Notes under the pieces: generated by a model
The model's database searches: none
What the model saw: only the letters and a program-made list of their open reading frames with translations
Told to the model about the DNA's origin: nothing
In this document: positions 11,260 to 24,680 of the stretch, in pieces
How positions within the stretch are numbered: position 1 is the first letter of the stretch
Layout of the letters: each line of letters begins with the position of its first letter
Made by a program: the position numbers and the translations under genes
Source of the DNA: Hermodice carunculata
Taxonomy: Eukaryota > Annelida > Polychaeta > Eunicida > Amphinomidae
Direction of reading: 5' to 3'
Assembly: GCA_964020975.1 (NCBI GenBank)
Contig: OZ026626.1
Coordinates: forward strand, 11,459,060 to 11,523,059
DNA length: 64,000 bases

Positions 11260-13290
11260 GAATCATTTTTTAAAGAAAAAAAATCTTATTAGAGGCACGA
11301 AAGAGTAAACTTTGAAACATTGATGGTCATGACTTACATCAATAAGTATTCACATATGTAACATTTATCTTATGAAGATATGGATTTGTGTTGCTATTTA
11401 ATTGCAATTTTGTTGAAGCATAAAGATAAACGTCGTGGTCAAAGGGTGCCTTTGAAAAAAGACCAAAATATGAAACACGTTGGGCTTATTCAGCAGGCGA
11501 AAGTACATTGATGTTATATGGGGTAAACTAAAATACAATCATGGGTAGCGTCTTGCAGACTCCGATTAACAGTGTTGAAAGAATACAAATGACAAAATGT
11601 GCATTAAAAGGCTGAAATAAATACAGCGTATCATGGTATGCACTTCAGCTCCCTGATGTGATATAGGAGTCTATAAAAGCACAAGGGTGCAGATGTATTC
11701 CACTCCACTGCACTGACATCACACTTCATTATAAGCCCACCTTTCTGGAGAATAGAACGTTAGTTTGGCGCAGGTACCCACAGAATCTTTACTTAGAAAA
11801 TATGATTATATGTACTCAAAGCTAGCGTAATCAACGAAACTACCACTGACAGTGTCTGGAATCAATATCTAGTTCAGCTGTTGAAAGTTATGAGGAAATT
11901 TGAGTTAATATTTATGCCCAATTGGGCCACGCGACACACGTAAAATCTTCGAGAAGAACATCCTAGCTGGAATCAAGGTGACTATATTTGGTATTGAAAA
12001 TGATAACAGTGCTTCACAAAAGAGCAAGCTGAAGCTACAGAAGGGCTACATTATTTAGGTTCTTGAAATCAAAAAGCAAAGTGTGAGTTTTACTGTTCAC
12101 TGGATAACTTCAGAAACAAATAACCTGAGTTTTACACATAACACATGATAGTGATCGATTCTAAGGGCTATGTTACCAATGCCAATAAGTGGCCTTGGTT
12201 TAATTTTCAAGTTCATGTTGCCGCTTCAAATGACTTGCGTTGTGCCTCTGATAATCCTTAATAGTTCTGAACTGTTGAACACAGAGATGCAAGGGATAGA
12301 TTATCACTAAATTTTTCACTAAACTTGCAAAAAATTGTACGATCAATGAGCAAAATTGAAAACTTTAATCTTGATTTTAAAGTAAGAACCATTTATATGA
12401 AGGCATAAATAATTTCCTTCATTCTGGTTCTCTCTTAAGGCTAATTTATTGCTATATAGAGGCCACCATGACCCCTTTCCAATGAGGCAAGGAAAATCGG
12501 GGCTTCAGCACCTTCTGGCTCATTTAATATTCCTGATATTAGATTTGCGTTCTACTGCTACGAGATTGATTTTTTATTGATATAGGTCAAGTTTTTATTA
12601 GTATGTACAAAATATATAAGGTCAATTCCATGGTGATTTTTACTACGCTTCATTAATAATTTATATAAAAATCAGTTGCAAAAGAGATGTTATTAAAGGG
12701 TGGTGAGCATGTTGGTAAAAAGCTGATATAAATCGTTGTTTTGCTATGCACAGGCAGAAACTGCCCCCCCCCCCCTATGTGCCGTATTCAGTGTATGACA
12801 TGACTGGTGTTCATCGACAAATGTACATTGTAGTTGGTGAATTTGATATATTTTATGTATCATTTAATATAGTGTGTTTGCGAAGTGCGTTTCATGCCAA
12901 GGAAATCCAGGCCTTCCAAGTAGATTATATTGTACATTTAAACAGGGAGCTTACCATGAATCAGTATTAATTATTTTGGTTTTTCCTGAAACGTTATATC
13001 ATATACACATGTGATTAACGGTTTCAATTGTTTCTCGGAACAAGCTGTGGCGTTTTGCTTCACGTTGTTCTATACTCTGCCAGGCGAATTGGACGTAGAG
13101 AAGTTTAAATTCATGGTCTTGTATTTTGCAAAATAAGTCATCTCATTACAAACCCAATGCAAAAAATTTTAGAAAGGAACCAAACAGTCACGTGCATCAC
13201 ATCCAGTTCTGACAAATCATGACGTTTTCCAGTACCTGCAAGAGATGAGTAATGGATATGTTTTTCCACCGGCTTACAAAGTATCAAATT
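11260..13290. other. Region upstream of the gene A ectodomain exon
   Basis: No exon, promoter element or repeat that I can support. A short C run lies at 12764-12774. Confidence 0.4.
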
Positions 13291-13299
13291 ATATTATTT

Positions 13300-14130
13300 T
13301 CTTAAGTAGACAGATTTATCAATTTGGCCAACATTTATACACTCCCCAAAATGCATAAAATGCATAAAAGTTCTGATTCATAGCAGGTTCTAAATTTTGC
13401 TTTACTAAAAAAATCGCCATTTTTGTTATCTAAAGGCTAAAAGAAGGTACGGCAGTTTTTGTTTAATTACTGTGATCATATATCAGCATCTTCTGCTACT
13501 TTAAGGTTTTTCAATTTATGTAATTCGGAGATCCTGTTAAATCATTTGTCTTTTAAAAAAATTCTTAGAACTTCACTTCATATACAGCTGTTCCTCGTTC
13601 TAATTTGAAAGAATGTATCAAGTCTCCCATATATAAAACATATTAGAAAAATAATTTTCAAAGAATGTTCATATCTAGTAAAGGTGCATATCTTGCTTAT
13701 ATAATGGATGGCTAGTTTTATTTTATTTGAATACGTTAAGTTAATTGAGTTGTTGAACTTTATAATTGACAATATTTATGCTAATTTTGGAGAATCCATA
13801 CGTGGACTGACAATTGGTATTCCAATGGGTTCCAATTGAGCACCTATTTTAGACAATTTGTGTTTATTTGACTATGAGTATTAGTTTCTCGTACAACTGC
13901 TAAAAACGAACGAATTTTCATGCAAAATGTTTCAAGGTGACATTAAGATGTATTGATCACATAGTAAGCATCAATAATTAGGCTCCCTGCCAAAGCCCCA
14001 CACAGTTTGGGTTTCCATACCAATGTTAAAACCATGTTCTGGAAAGTTTATTCAATTTGACATTAGAAAATGATGGTTGTGGTCGTCCATTTTGGGGGTA
14101 GGTATGTCTTTAGTCACAATTAAGAAGGAT
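13300..14130 (+). mobile_element. Penelope-like retroelement fragment (RT domain), decayed
   Basis: In plus-strand frames one can read YTLPKMHK near 13345 (the RT box usually x-P-x-x-Y-x-x-P-K-x-H-K) and, near 13817, IGIPMGSN followed by AP-IL and a D-Y-E, the box written G-[IM]-P-M-G-[ST]-x-x-A-P in Penelope-like RTs. The segment FIIDNIYANFGE just before fits the region upstream of that box. The copy is old and in several frames. No GIY-YIG endonuclease is visible. Confidence 0.65.
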
Positions 14131-14199
14131 CAGCAGGTGTATTATGATTAACATCCAAATTCTCATTTTTGGAAAATAATTGAAAAATATATGAAAATA

Positions 14200-14470
14200 T
14201 ATTCAGGATTTCCTAGATACTGCAACGAAAAAGGGAATGCAAGAACATGTCGATTTTCGTAATCCCACTTCAGTGGAATCTGAAACACATATTATTTTTT
14301 ATTGTTCAGCTTATGAGCCATTTAGATCTTAATTCTGTGATCATTTGGCCAATCTTATTCCTACCTTTCCAGCCTTACATATCAAAGTAAAACTGAATAA
14401 CATCATCGACCCAACCAAAACAGAAATAACAGGGGGCAAACGTTTATTTTGTTTTTGATTGCTTTTAAGA
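14200..14470 (+). mobile_element. LINE open-frame-2 C-terminal fragment
   Basis: SVESETHIIFYCSAYEPFRS near 14270-14330 matches the C-terminal E-x-E-x-H-x-[LI]-[FL]-x-C-x-x-Y-x-x-[IF]-R pattern that follows the RT in many LINEs. About 45 further codons stay partly open. The family is not identifiable and the fragment is decayed. Confidence 0.45.
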
Positions 14471-14510
14471 AAGAGGGGATAAGCTATGCATACACTGCCA
14501 TTTGTTAGTA

Positions 14511-14513
<3 letters not shown>

Positions 14514-14549
<36 letters not shown>
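14514..14549. repeat. (TA)n microsatellite
   Basis: About 36 bp of TA at the end of the LINE fragment. Confidence 0.95.
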
Positions 14550-14550
<1 letters not shown>

Positions 14551-16332
14551 TATGGGCCCAGTAGGGCATGCAATGCAAATAATTATTATCAAATTGTCTA
14601 GTGGCAAATTGATATTTTTCAAAAATGGATTTGAACTTGTTCTACAGTGGGGGTACCCTGACAGTTTGGGGCCTTGACTGCTCTCTTAATTGTCATTTTA
14701 ACAGATGAAAGATCGATTTATCTTAAAACTCGGTTGTTCAAACAAAAATTCCATGATAACGACAGCTTTTGTTATGTGGTCTGCTGTTGCGATTGAAATA
14801 ATATTTATAAACTGGATACAAAGTTTTGATGTAGCAATGGTAAAATTTATTTTTATTGAAGTTATTTTCAGTTGCAGGACTATATTAATCCACAGTATGA
14901 CATGTTTAACTCAGTTTCCGACAGACCATATTTCCAGCTTAGTCGACAATATCAGATGAAACTGCAACATGCGAGCCAAACATATGATATTTGAAGGTAC
15001 GTGGGTTTTTTCCCAAGCCAGGCCGTTGACATTTACAGTTCACTTGAACACATGGCTACTGATTTATTACAGTGAACGGTTTGATTCACGTCTTCACTTG
15101 TTAGCGAAGGGTATTTTTAATTTTACATATTTGTATTGTGACCCGAATGATAGCCACGACCCAGGCGGATTTGAACCAATGCCCCGTGTCCACAGCTTTG
15201 ATTTTGTGTATTTCTGGCCCAGGTGTAACTTTAAGCAAAACAGCGCAAATAAACATCCATTTCTACTCATTCAAGAATTTCGTTTCAAGATAAGAGAGCT
15301 TTATTTCAGACTTAATTGCCCATAATGCGACAGGACAGTTAGAAGAATACAACTAGTTGTATCAATAAATAGATATAAAAGCAAGAAATACTGACATTAT
15401 AAAGTTAGGACGCAGAGAACCTGCCTGTGTAAAGCACCGACGACTCCCTTCTTGTAAAAATAGTGTCACGTAAGTCAAGACAACAAAGTTTCTGTATCAA
15501 GGAATTATTTCTCACATTGCGTCTGTACACAAACCTATATACAATTCACGCTCCAAAAAGATAACACAGTATTGTTTACACACATCGAGGTTGCAGAGCA
15601 AGATTTCCGAAAGCAAGGAATAATTTTAAATGCATTATTGAAGTAGACAATGAATTTCTTCATGGTGCAAGATTTAAAAGTAGTCCACAGATGCAAAGTA
15701 AACAGTTTAGCACAGTACGAATTAAATAAAGAGATCTCCACATTTGAGCTACAAAACCAGAATTTTCTCAGCAGCATGTTAGCTCTGGAGAACAATGACC
15801 GATATTTATGACTAATGTCCTCACAATCGGATAGAGTAGGGAAAAATACATGACCAAGGCATACAAACCGAGTAACAAGTCAGTTTGACATTTCTTTAAA
15901 CCTAATTTAGTGGTCTTTCCGTGGTTGTTGTACGCAATTCATCTTCGAAATAATACATGCTTCCATGACGCTATATATGAAGTAGGTAAGCGGTGCTAAC
16001 CCTCATGGGCTCCGCTTGGGCAAACCCACCCAAAAGAAAATTCTTGTCTGTCTTGAACATATGTTGCTGATCAAACTATTTCGAAAAAGAAATCTACACA
16101 AGACCTGTAAGGATAACATGCTAAACATCAGCAGTTTGTTCGTGCACTGGTTAGGCAAAAGTGGGCGGAATTCCAGTCTTGAAAAGGTGCGATCGGGGTA
16201 ATGAAAGGAGAGTTTAACCAGAGGCAAAGGGAATGAAACAGTGGAAAACCTCAGTAGAAACTCTTTTTTTGACATAGCTGTTCGTTTGACAATTCTCTGT
16301 GGCGTGGCGCTTGTTCCCATGATTTTTTGAAG

Positions 16333-16558
16333 AAAAAACCTTAAAAATAAAAACAAAGAAAAAGCAAAAACAATAACAAAAATAAAAAACCCAAAAGCAA
16401 ACCCGCCAAAAAAAAGAAAAAAAAAACGGCAACAGAACAAATCAACAAAAAAGAAAAGAACAAAAAACAAACAGAAAACAACAAAAAAAAAAAAAAAAAA
16501 AAAAAAAACACAAAACACACAAAAAACAAACCAAACCCTCAAAAAACACAAAAAACAC

Positions 16559-16600
<42 letters not shown>
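16333..16600. repeat. A-rich low-complexity tract ending in (CA)n
   Basis: AAAAACA-type runs, then about 40 bp of CA repeats. Long Phe/Val/Cys-only frames on the minus strand are artefacts of this composition. Confidence 0.9.
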
Positions 16601-16604
<4 letters not shown>

Positions 16605-16639
16605 AAAGAAGCAAACGAACACATTTGTCACTGTTCATC

Positions 16640-18180
16640 TCAGACTGGGCACACCGATAGCCCCCGTCTGTGTTGCTACAGCCAGGTTCATGGGAGCCTT
16701 TATCAGAGGCTACCTGCTGCCCTCCCTTTCCTACGTTGCACACCGTGGCTTCCATCTCCCCCTGTAACCCAACACATCACATCACCTCCCCCAGGACTCT
16801 AGTAGAAAGCCCTTCTCTAAGTCTATCCCTGGTCTACTTTCTGGCATTTAACCCTTCAGCCCACGCTAATCTATTACTTTATGTTGCAGTGAGAACTTGT
16901 TTTATGCTTCTACATGCCTGATCTTTTTCATCCCAACCTTCAAACAATCTATCTCTAAAGTTCTAGTTTCTGAACACCACTAGAAGCAAATAATCTACAG
17001 TTTCCCTTGCATATTTTGCATTTCCCATAACTTCCCTTTGTCCACTTTTGCTTTTGCCTCTCAAGAGTAACTGCGCATACTCTCCCTTGGAATACCTATC
17101 TTGAAATCTTACTTCCATTCCAACACCGTTCTTTCACTGGCTTGTCTAATGCTTGGTCAGCTTTCAATGTGCGCTTCTCTTCAACCCTTCTTTTTTATTC
17201 TTCATCGCGCTTTCTTGAAACAACCAACAGTTGTCGTCCATATATTGTGTTAACCTGTACATGGAACCACCAGGTCAAACCTTTCGGCTAACTTGTATGT
17301 GTCTAGCACCCACTTCTGTTCTTTAACTGTCTCAATACCCATTTTCATGAATCACATATCCACTCCTGTCTTCTGCAAGTACATGTAGCCCCATTAGCTG
17401 AACTGTGCCTTTCCTAATCTATCTTGGACACTTAACCAGCCAGGTTCCCGTAATATTGCTTCAGCTGCCACACATGGCGAGGCCCCGGGTGTCCATTTGT
17501 TCATCTCTCTCTCTTTGCCCTTTCCTACCATTTCAGATCTTCCTCACTCATTTCATCTAATCCATATAGCAAGCCTGGGACAGCTACCCTCTAGCAAAGC
17601 ACCCTCCCTATGAATGCTCTATGGAAACTATTTGCTGCTGTTGGTGTATTCATACTTATTGCTCAATTGACTTTCTGCCTGATCTTATGGACACAATATC
17701 TAAACACCCCTTGACCTGTACCTTTAGTTCTAACACCCAAATATTAATAATCATCTACTTCTCCAATCTTGATAACCTTCTCATGCCCCAGTGGATGCCA
17801 CTTTCAAAGCATCCAGTGGTTTCCCTGCCTGTGCTTCTGACCCAGTATCATGATCTTACTCATATTCGCACTGTTTTAGAGCTTCTAATTCTCCACATAG
17901 TCCCCTGCCATTCTGTGTAGATTTTGCACTGCGTTTTTCGTGTAACCTATAAAAATAATATCATCTGCAAAAAACAAACCTGATATCTTCTCAACTCTTA
18001 CCTTAAACCTCTTCATCTCTCTTGCAACTGTTCACATAACTCACATAGATATGATGCGAACACAAAAAGGGTATCATGACACAGCCTTTTTTTGTCTAAA
18101 TTACAGCTCCTCTCCATTCCCTTCAATCTCCCTCAGACTAACCGCATATTTTACATTCGCATATGACGTTCTCAACACTT
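16640..18180 (-). mobile_element. LINE reverse-transcriptase remnant, strongly decayed
   Basis: The plus strand is markedly pyrimidine-rich. On the minus strand FADDIIFIG, followed by VQNLHRM, reads at about 17950-17995, the RT catalytic F/Y-A-D-D box with its usual downstream helix. VRFQDRYSKGEYAQLLLRG and CKICKGNC further on resemble the post-RT region. Many stops and frame changes. I cannot assign the clade. Confidence 0.5.
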
Positions 18181-19619
18181 CTGTAAACCTACCCCCAAAA
18201 GGTTTGAAAAGCAGATAGATATTTCTGTTGCTGCGGCGTAAATAAGAGGCCATTATAAGATAAAATACAGAGGGTCGTTAATGGTCACTACTCTTGAGTA
18301 TTTAAGGTGCAAATATATTATAGGAATACCACAGGGAATCTTGTTAATCAAGAATTATGTGTATTCATGCAACAAGACGTTTATCACAACCAGGGAGATA
18401 GATTGAGACATGCACGTCCCTATCAGAAGCGAAACCATCCATGTATAAATATGACTTATACTTTGAATATTGTTAGTTATCATGATGTTTTGACTTACAT
18501 ACACATTCTATAGGCAATGACAGCATAATTTGTGTATCTTTACATTATATTTTTTGAACTCATATGGCTGTGAGCGACTCAATGAAATTATCACAGGATG
18601 AAAGTTCATATAAAATCCACCGTCAACAATCCTTGCAGTTTGATTACAAACACCATCTACATAAACCTCCTTGGAAATCTTTTAACTTCAAACCAAGAGA
18701 ACGGATTTCAAATTCAACTGTGGTGCCCGTGAAGGTAACTGGATTATGGTACAAAACAGAACAGGGGCATGGTACGTTTTTTGCCAGGAGTACTATTTCG
18801 TATGTGACAGGCTTTTATATATGGATTTATGGTGAGAGAACTGCAAATTACATTAAAATGAGACTCTGCCAATCAAATATCATAGCCGGAATGTATTGTA
18901 TTTAAAAAGACATCATATTTTGGAATTTTATGTTTGTCCCAACCTTTATATAGTGTGTACATTAAAAAAAGAAGGGGAACAGGGTTAAAAATGTTAATTC
19001 AGCAAAACGAAACAAAGGGGAATGGGATAATATATTTTCAACTTAATCTAATTTAAAGGTATATAGAGCTGTGTTTCTTTCATATACAGTATCCCGGGAC
19101 CCTTGGGGAGTTCTTGGTGTATAAAGCAAGCATGTTGTGTGCCAACATTTGAAAACCTGAGATATATTTTATGTCTGGAACAAGGTATTGCCTGCAGCGT
19201 TTTTTGCCCCCCTCCCCCCCCCAAAATGTTAGTAATTTGAAACTTATATATCTACACAACTGCAGCCAGACTTTGTATCTTTCGTTTACTTCACCAAATG
19301 CATCTTGCATACTAGAGGTCAGTTTTGGGGTTCTGTTTGTCGAATGTTTTAGGCTCTTTGAGCTCAAACTCCATTTTTATTATTTCTCCAGACTTAATTG
19401 CAATTTTTTGTATTTATGGTAATTAAATAGTCCTGTCACCAAAACAGAAAACGACAACCATCATTTTCTGATGTAACATAGGCTCATCTTCCATAAAAAA
19501 TAGCAGGCTATGCTTTGTTCTACCGCGAGATGGGTCTCTGCTTAACTAAGCATCTTTTGGGGGTGTTTGCCGCCATATTAAATGCACACTTCCCAAATAT
19601 GTTCTATCAATATACCCTT

Positions 19620-20085
19620 GTCATTTAGAACTAAAGAAATTGCAAAGAATGTCATGGCTTCAGACATAATAATGTACAATGATAATCATGAATTGAAGTT
19701 TAAATTATAAGACAAAAGTGATGATTTTCAATTTGATATAGTAGTTTACCCCTAATTGGATAGAATTATTCCCTTGGTACCAGCTTATGGTGTTATTTGA
19801 TTGCCTTTGCAAAAGTATACACTAATTTTGACAACTTTGACGCCCGTCATTTACTTTTCAAAAATTGTGTGAAAGAGGGATATAGGAAAATTAAATCAAA
19901 ACGATTAATTCTGAAGTTTCTAGGTAAAAAAAAATGTTATACTGATATCCCCTGAACTTCAGATGTTATACAAATGATGTGATGAATATTCAGACCAAAC
20001 AATTGCAACTGACATTTTATACAAGGTGTGTAGGAGGCATGATATTAAAGGTGACAGTTACTTGCATCAAGTCGATTCAAACTAC
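19620..20085 (+). mobile_element. Penelope-like element, C-terminal RT fragment
   Basis: Reads LKFKL then DKSDDFQFDIVV near 19700-19745, IPLVPAYGV near 19775, and FAKVYTNFDNFDAR near 19808. These correspond in order to the thumb end of a Penelope-like RT family that I recall from molluscs. A matching fragment sits at 49.1 kb. The frame changes between blocks, so the copy is dead. Confidence 0.6.
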
Positions 20086-20160
20086 CACTCACCTTGTTGA
20101 GAACCTATCGCAGGTCAGGAGAGAGATTTTTTACTTTTGAGTGCATTTTGTATTCGCTGA

Positions 20161-20163
<3 letters not shown>

Positions 20164-20220
<57 letters not shown>

Positions 20221-20222
20221 AT
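20164..20222. repeat. (TA)n microsatellite
   Basis: About 60 bp of TA with two TTATA breaks, directly abutting SINE S1. Confidence 0.95.
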
Positions 20223-20380
20223 TATGTTCGGAACAAGGGGGACTCCAATCTGCCACCTTTGGCACCAGTCGCCTAGCTGAAATGGGAAACGCACTTATCC
20301 ACTCGACCAAATCCCCATTCTTTAAAAGAATTGTTTAATGGAGGTAGTTATGTGTGAGTGCCATATCATGATATATTAAC
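20222..20380 (-). mobile_element. tRNA-derived SINE (S1)
   Basis: The reverse complement has GGGGATTTGGTCGAGTGG with A-box TGGTCGAGTGG and a degenerate B-box GATTGGAGTCC about 55 bases on, then CTTGTTCCGAACATA. It shares the head, and about 45 bases outside it (AATGGAGGTAGTTATG), with the copy at 37.3 kb. Confidence 0.65.
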
Positions 20381-20439
20381 ATATCATAAATTTATTTGTT
20401 TGTTTGCCTTGAACTTTGGATTTTGACATGGCTTGTGTG

Positions 20440-20800
20440 ACGCTGAAGGTTTTTCATCATAGGGAGTTATTGCCTACTCGGATTTTTGGTGCAGCTTCCT
20501 TGACATGGTTGAAAACTGTTATCCACTTCCATTTTTCCTTCGTTGTCAATGTGGCATCGCATCCTCTTTAGATGTTCAGTGAATGACATTTTTCGTGATG
20601 ACTGTTCAAGTTTTGCTGTCGTGTGCTGTGTTGTCCAGGTCTTCCTGTTGTGTCCTGTTATGCCCGTGTTGATCAACTTGTCAATATTTGGACTGTTTTA
20701 GACTTTGCCTGTTTTTCGACTACGATATTTAAATGTTTTGGTCTCACTAAATTATGTTCAGTTGACCTTAGATGAATAACTGAATTGGCTCAGCGACCTT
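20440..20800 (+). mobile_element. 3' non-coding region of the Penelope-like element at 19.6 kb
   Basis: Shares blocks with 49490-49830 in the same order: TTTGGTGCAG, TTGAAAACTGT, TTTCATGA-like, then TTGAT..TTTGGACTG. Each follows a Penelope RT fragment. A SINE and a (TA)n tract separate it from the coding part here. Confidence 0.5.
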
Positions 20801-20993
20801 TAGGAGAGTAATAATCCCAACTTTCTTTAAGATCATCCCTGTCGTTTGCAAAATGAACCTTCTTCGTTGACAAAGATCTTGCAAAAATCATTTTGCAAAT
20901 GAAAAGTGATATTATACACTATTACCAAGATATGAGCCAATATGTCAGAGCACCACTAATAAAAGCTAGTAACACGAACAGCAACCCTAAATA

Positions 20994-22858
20994 GTTCAGA
21001 AACATGCCCACATTCAGAAATTCCAACCCAACAACGAGCGTAAAGGCCAAGTAAAGCAAAAGGCAGAGATTAAAAAGCTACCAAACATCAGCATTAAGCT
21101 TTCAATATGGATGTTCAGAAACAAATTCACTCCAGACTGGAAACAGGCAGTCACCCATGAAAGGCACCTGGTGGTTTCGAGCCAGTCTTTTAGACCTTTG
21201 AAATATTTTATATGAACCACGCACTTCAGTTTCTTTTTATTTTTTTTAAGCATATATAGGTCAAAGATTAAAAGAGACATTGGAAGCCAGTCACTTTTTA
21301 GTTTCCTCATTTGTCAGTCAGCTAAACCGACAGCAAGAGAAGAAATTAGGCCTACATTGCTTTTGTGATATTTTTTAATCTAGAACCTTACAAAAACACT
21401 CAACCTCAATTATACCTAATTCAGAGTTGAGGAACACAGGTGTTAAGTTTGGCAAAAGTTTGTATTAGTTTAATCGTCTAGCCTTGATGCCACTTAATGA
21501 TTTGTACAACTGAAAATCGTTGTAACTTGTGTCACTGTTTGGTGTTCCTCACTTTTCAGCTAAACTGTTGTAACTTGTCTTCAAATATATACTGTCTATC
21601 AGCATCCCATGGTTACCTTCCGAAGATCAGGTAGAAATAAGCTTCAAATAACTCATCCAAATTTATCCAGAAAAATGTCGTCATTATCATATTCACAGAA
21701 GTCCCGAAAGCCTGATATCACCCACATTATAGTGTTTTCATAATTTTGTAACTTTAATATGTCATGGCTTGCATACTATCATGTTCTATATAAATTATGA
21801 TGTGAATGTTTGTTGCATTTCGCGACGAAAGTAGTGCTTTCAATGGGAAAAACATCCAAGGTTTGTGATACCCTCATTTCCCTTTGGTAATACTTGTCTA
21901 AGTTTACATAATGTAATGGTATATTCTTCTCCTGTTTGTCAGTCAGAATTACCTTTTGGTTTAGATATCCTCACTTGCATTAGTGATACAATTTGCCTTT
22001 TGACTTGTCGCCAGTCCTTTCAATTCCTTCAAAATAGATATCAAATATTAACAAAAGTTGCTCATAGGGGTACATGTAAGTATGCATTTTTCTTTTGCTT
22101 CAAAATACATACAAAAGGAATACGAGAGTTGCATTATTTCCTAAATTGTTGGCAATCTTAACATCCAATCGGCAGCTACGGCAAGTGCAAAAGTTGAATT
22201 CCTTCTCAAAGAGTTCATGGATAGTTTTTATAGGTGACTGCCTGTCTCAAGTCAGGGGTGAAATTTGTTTCTTTGCATTGGTATTGGAAGATGAATGTTG
22301 ATGCTTTAGCAAATCTGGAATCTCTTTGCTGTCATTGTTGGGTTGTAATTTATGAATATAGATAATGTTTTTCTATACTGTTTGATACATACTTCAGTAG
22401 CTACGTTGTACTGTGGGCTGTCTTCGATGACTCATAGTTATAGTGGAGAAAGAATGTGTTTATAATGTTCCAGATTCATAAATATCACAAAAAGGATGTA
22501 GGCCTACGTTCTTCTTTTGCTGACTGGCAAGTCGGGAGACATAAAAAGTGAAAGGCCTACCAGGTTTCCTTTATGTTTGGCAGAAGTAATAAAATTTGTA
22601 TTTTGGATGGTTAGGCCTATACATTTTGGAAACACTATAGTCCGTAGTTTATGAAGAGTATTTCAAAGGTTGAGACGACCGGTTTCCCCCTGTTGCCTTT
22701 TATGGGTGAATATCTGTCTCAAGGTCTCAAGTCAGGAGTGAAATTTGTTTCTTCACATTGTTATTGGAAGATGAATGTTGATGCTTTGGCAAATCCGGAA
22801 TCTCTTTGCTGTCATTGTTGGGTTGGAATCTATGAACATGGATCATATTTTTCTGTAT
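20994..22858. mobile_element. T element 1: non-autonomous DNA transposon with long TIRs
   Basis: Left end: TA (20992-20993) followed by GTTCAGAAACATGCCCACAT and AAATTCCAACCCAACAA. The right end is the reverse complement type, finishing GGATCATATTTTTCTGTAT then TA (22859-22860). A second right-type end finishes at 22378. The inverted arms run about 200-240 bp. No transposase frame is seen inside. Confidence 0.6.
22200..22378 (+). repeat. T-family right-type end, internal to T element 1
   Basis: GACTGCCTGTCTCAAGTCAG, TTGGAAGATGAATGTTGATG and TCTCTTTGCTGTCATTGTTG match the other T right ends and finish TTTTTCTATAC followed by TG. It lies in direct orientation 480 bp before a second right end, so one of the two was probably gained by nested insertion or duplication. 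Confidence 0.6.
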
Positions 22859-22879
22859 TATTTGTGTGCAAATAAGCTC

Positions 22880-24590
22880 AGTGTATAAGCCGCTCCTCCC
22901 TTCTAGATAGACCGCTTGATGCAAATATATCTCCATAGGACAAGATAATTCACGAGACCGTATAATTCCACATAAAGACCTCCAGTTCCTTTATGTGAAG
23001 ATTAATGCTATGTATCCACCTTGTGTAGCCACCGGAAAAACCAGCCAAGTGTTTGTGGATCGTGTTGAATGTCAAATGAATGAATCCCATTGCTGTGTCA
23101 TGAATCGTAGGGCTGACTTGAAACCGCTCAAGTAACCAAGTGCAATTCTGCCTCAGCTTTCATCAGTTATATAAAGAGGGACAGATTTGGCCTCCGAAAT
23201 TGTTTAGCAAAACTGCAAATAAAAGCAGTTTCTGAACAAAATTTTACCCTACCCATTTATATCATGTTTAACAAGAAATATATCCACAGGACGGAGAAGC
23301 CCGGAACTTTGTTATACATTAACGCATGCCCACATAAATCAGTAACAATACATCAAATCGTCATAACCCCATGCAGATACACGTACCTGTGATGTTTCAT
23401 AGCTGTACCTTAACCAAATTGTGACAGAAGGCAATTTACGTTTGCTTCATGGAGAGGTTATTTTTTGCAACCAACAGTGTCAGCTTATATCGCAATGATA
23501 GATGCACAGAGGTACAAAAACGAAATGTATGCGTATCTTTACATACATTCGTTCATCTTTTACATTGTTCAGATTCTACGTGAAACACCTTCGTCGATAC
23601 TTGCAACGTAAATTTGCCATTAACCGCAGTTATTTGTGCCGAGCCAATAGTACCGGAAGAACACACAGAGAGTTTCACACCAACAAAATCGTGAGGTGTG
23701 CATTTTATATGTGGGTTTATAATCCCATAAAGGTTCATGACAGTACGTCAAGCACTTCTGGACGTACGTTCACCAGACATTTGAAATTGGGCAGTATGTA
23801 ATTTTTACTAAGTCTCACTAAGTTAACTGTATGGCCACACATATGGACGTATGGTTATATGCTGGTTAATGACCCTATAAAGTTTCAGGACCGTATTTTG
23901 GCAGCTACATCCCTCTGGTGGCTGAGCGTACAGGTAAAGTCAGGCTGCAAGTACATTGTGGAGACAACACCAATACAGCTTTTTACTTGAATAGACATGA
24001 AAGTTCCAAAAAACAAGGAACTAAAATAGGACAAATAAGGTGGGCTTAACACTGCCAATTGCACATTAGTAAGCTTTTGCCAAGGTGTGTCTAGTTTCAG
24101 CCTGAACAATTTCTATGGTTTATAAATTCATTTCCTTGACTTGGGGTAAATGTTCTAATCATTATTCAAAACAAATAATAAGTGTACAAATAAAGAGAAT
24201 ATCATCTGTTTTGCCAGAGTACTGTGGTTCTATATCAGTCGACCTTTGGCACCATCGCCTCGCCAAAGTCAAATTCCAATACTCAGACCTCTGGGCCATA
24301 TGCACAACCCTGAATGGGTCACCCAAGGACCTAGCGTTATGTTACAGTATGTATGGTGTTTTGTATATAATCATTTACTCAGATACTGAAAAATATTCAA
24401 AGCACGTTGGCAGAAAATCTCTATCATTTACTAATTTGAATGGGCATGTAAGTAAGCACCACACAGGGCAACCTGCTTGTTTGATAATCAGGCAAGCATT
24501 TGACCAAAATATACTAAAATAACGGCACATTTTTGTCGCATTTGGATATGTAAGCAGGAAGGAAAGGGAATGGCAACATCTGCAGAATCA
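22880..24590. other. Repeat-poor interval
   Basis: Two loosely similar stretches (CCCATAAAGGTTCATGACAG near 23727 and CCCTATAAAGTTTCAGGACC near 23873) suggest an old duplicated repeat. Open frames at 23502 and 24115 show no family I recognise. Confidence 0.35.
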
Positions 24591-24597
24591 TAAAGAG

Positions 24598-24680
24598 ATA
24601 TATTATATTATATATCTTATATTATATTATATTATATTATATTATATTATATTATATTATATTATATCATATTATATTAT
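24598..24680. repeat. (ATATT)n minisatellite-like tract
   Basis: About 80 bp of a pentanucleotide ATATT, the only 5-mer array in the window. Confidence 0.9.

Noticed and set aside
15135-15190. Minus-strand GGTTCAAATCC, a perfect B-box, suggesting a tRNA.
   Set aside because: No matching A-box or acceptor stem; at most a tiny SINE scrap.
16003-16755. A 250-codon minus-strand frame, the longest in the window.
   Set aside because: It runs through A-rich and (CA)n low-complexity sequence, giving Phe/Val/Cys runs with no domain.
18564-18905. 113-codon plus-strand open frame.
   Set aside because: No recognisable motif, no splice or promoter support, and flanked by decayed LINE and Penelope remnants.
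24115-24522. 135-codon plus-strand open frame.
   Set aside because: No family recognised and no supporting context; length alone is not convincing in a 64-kb window.
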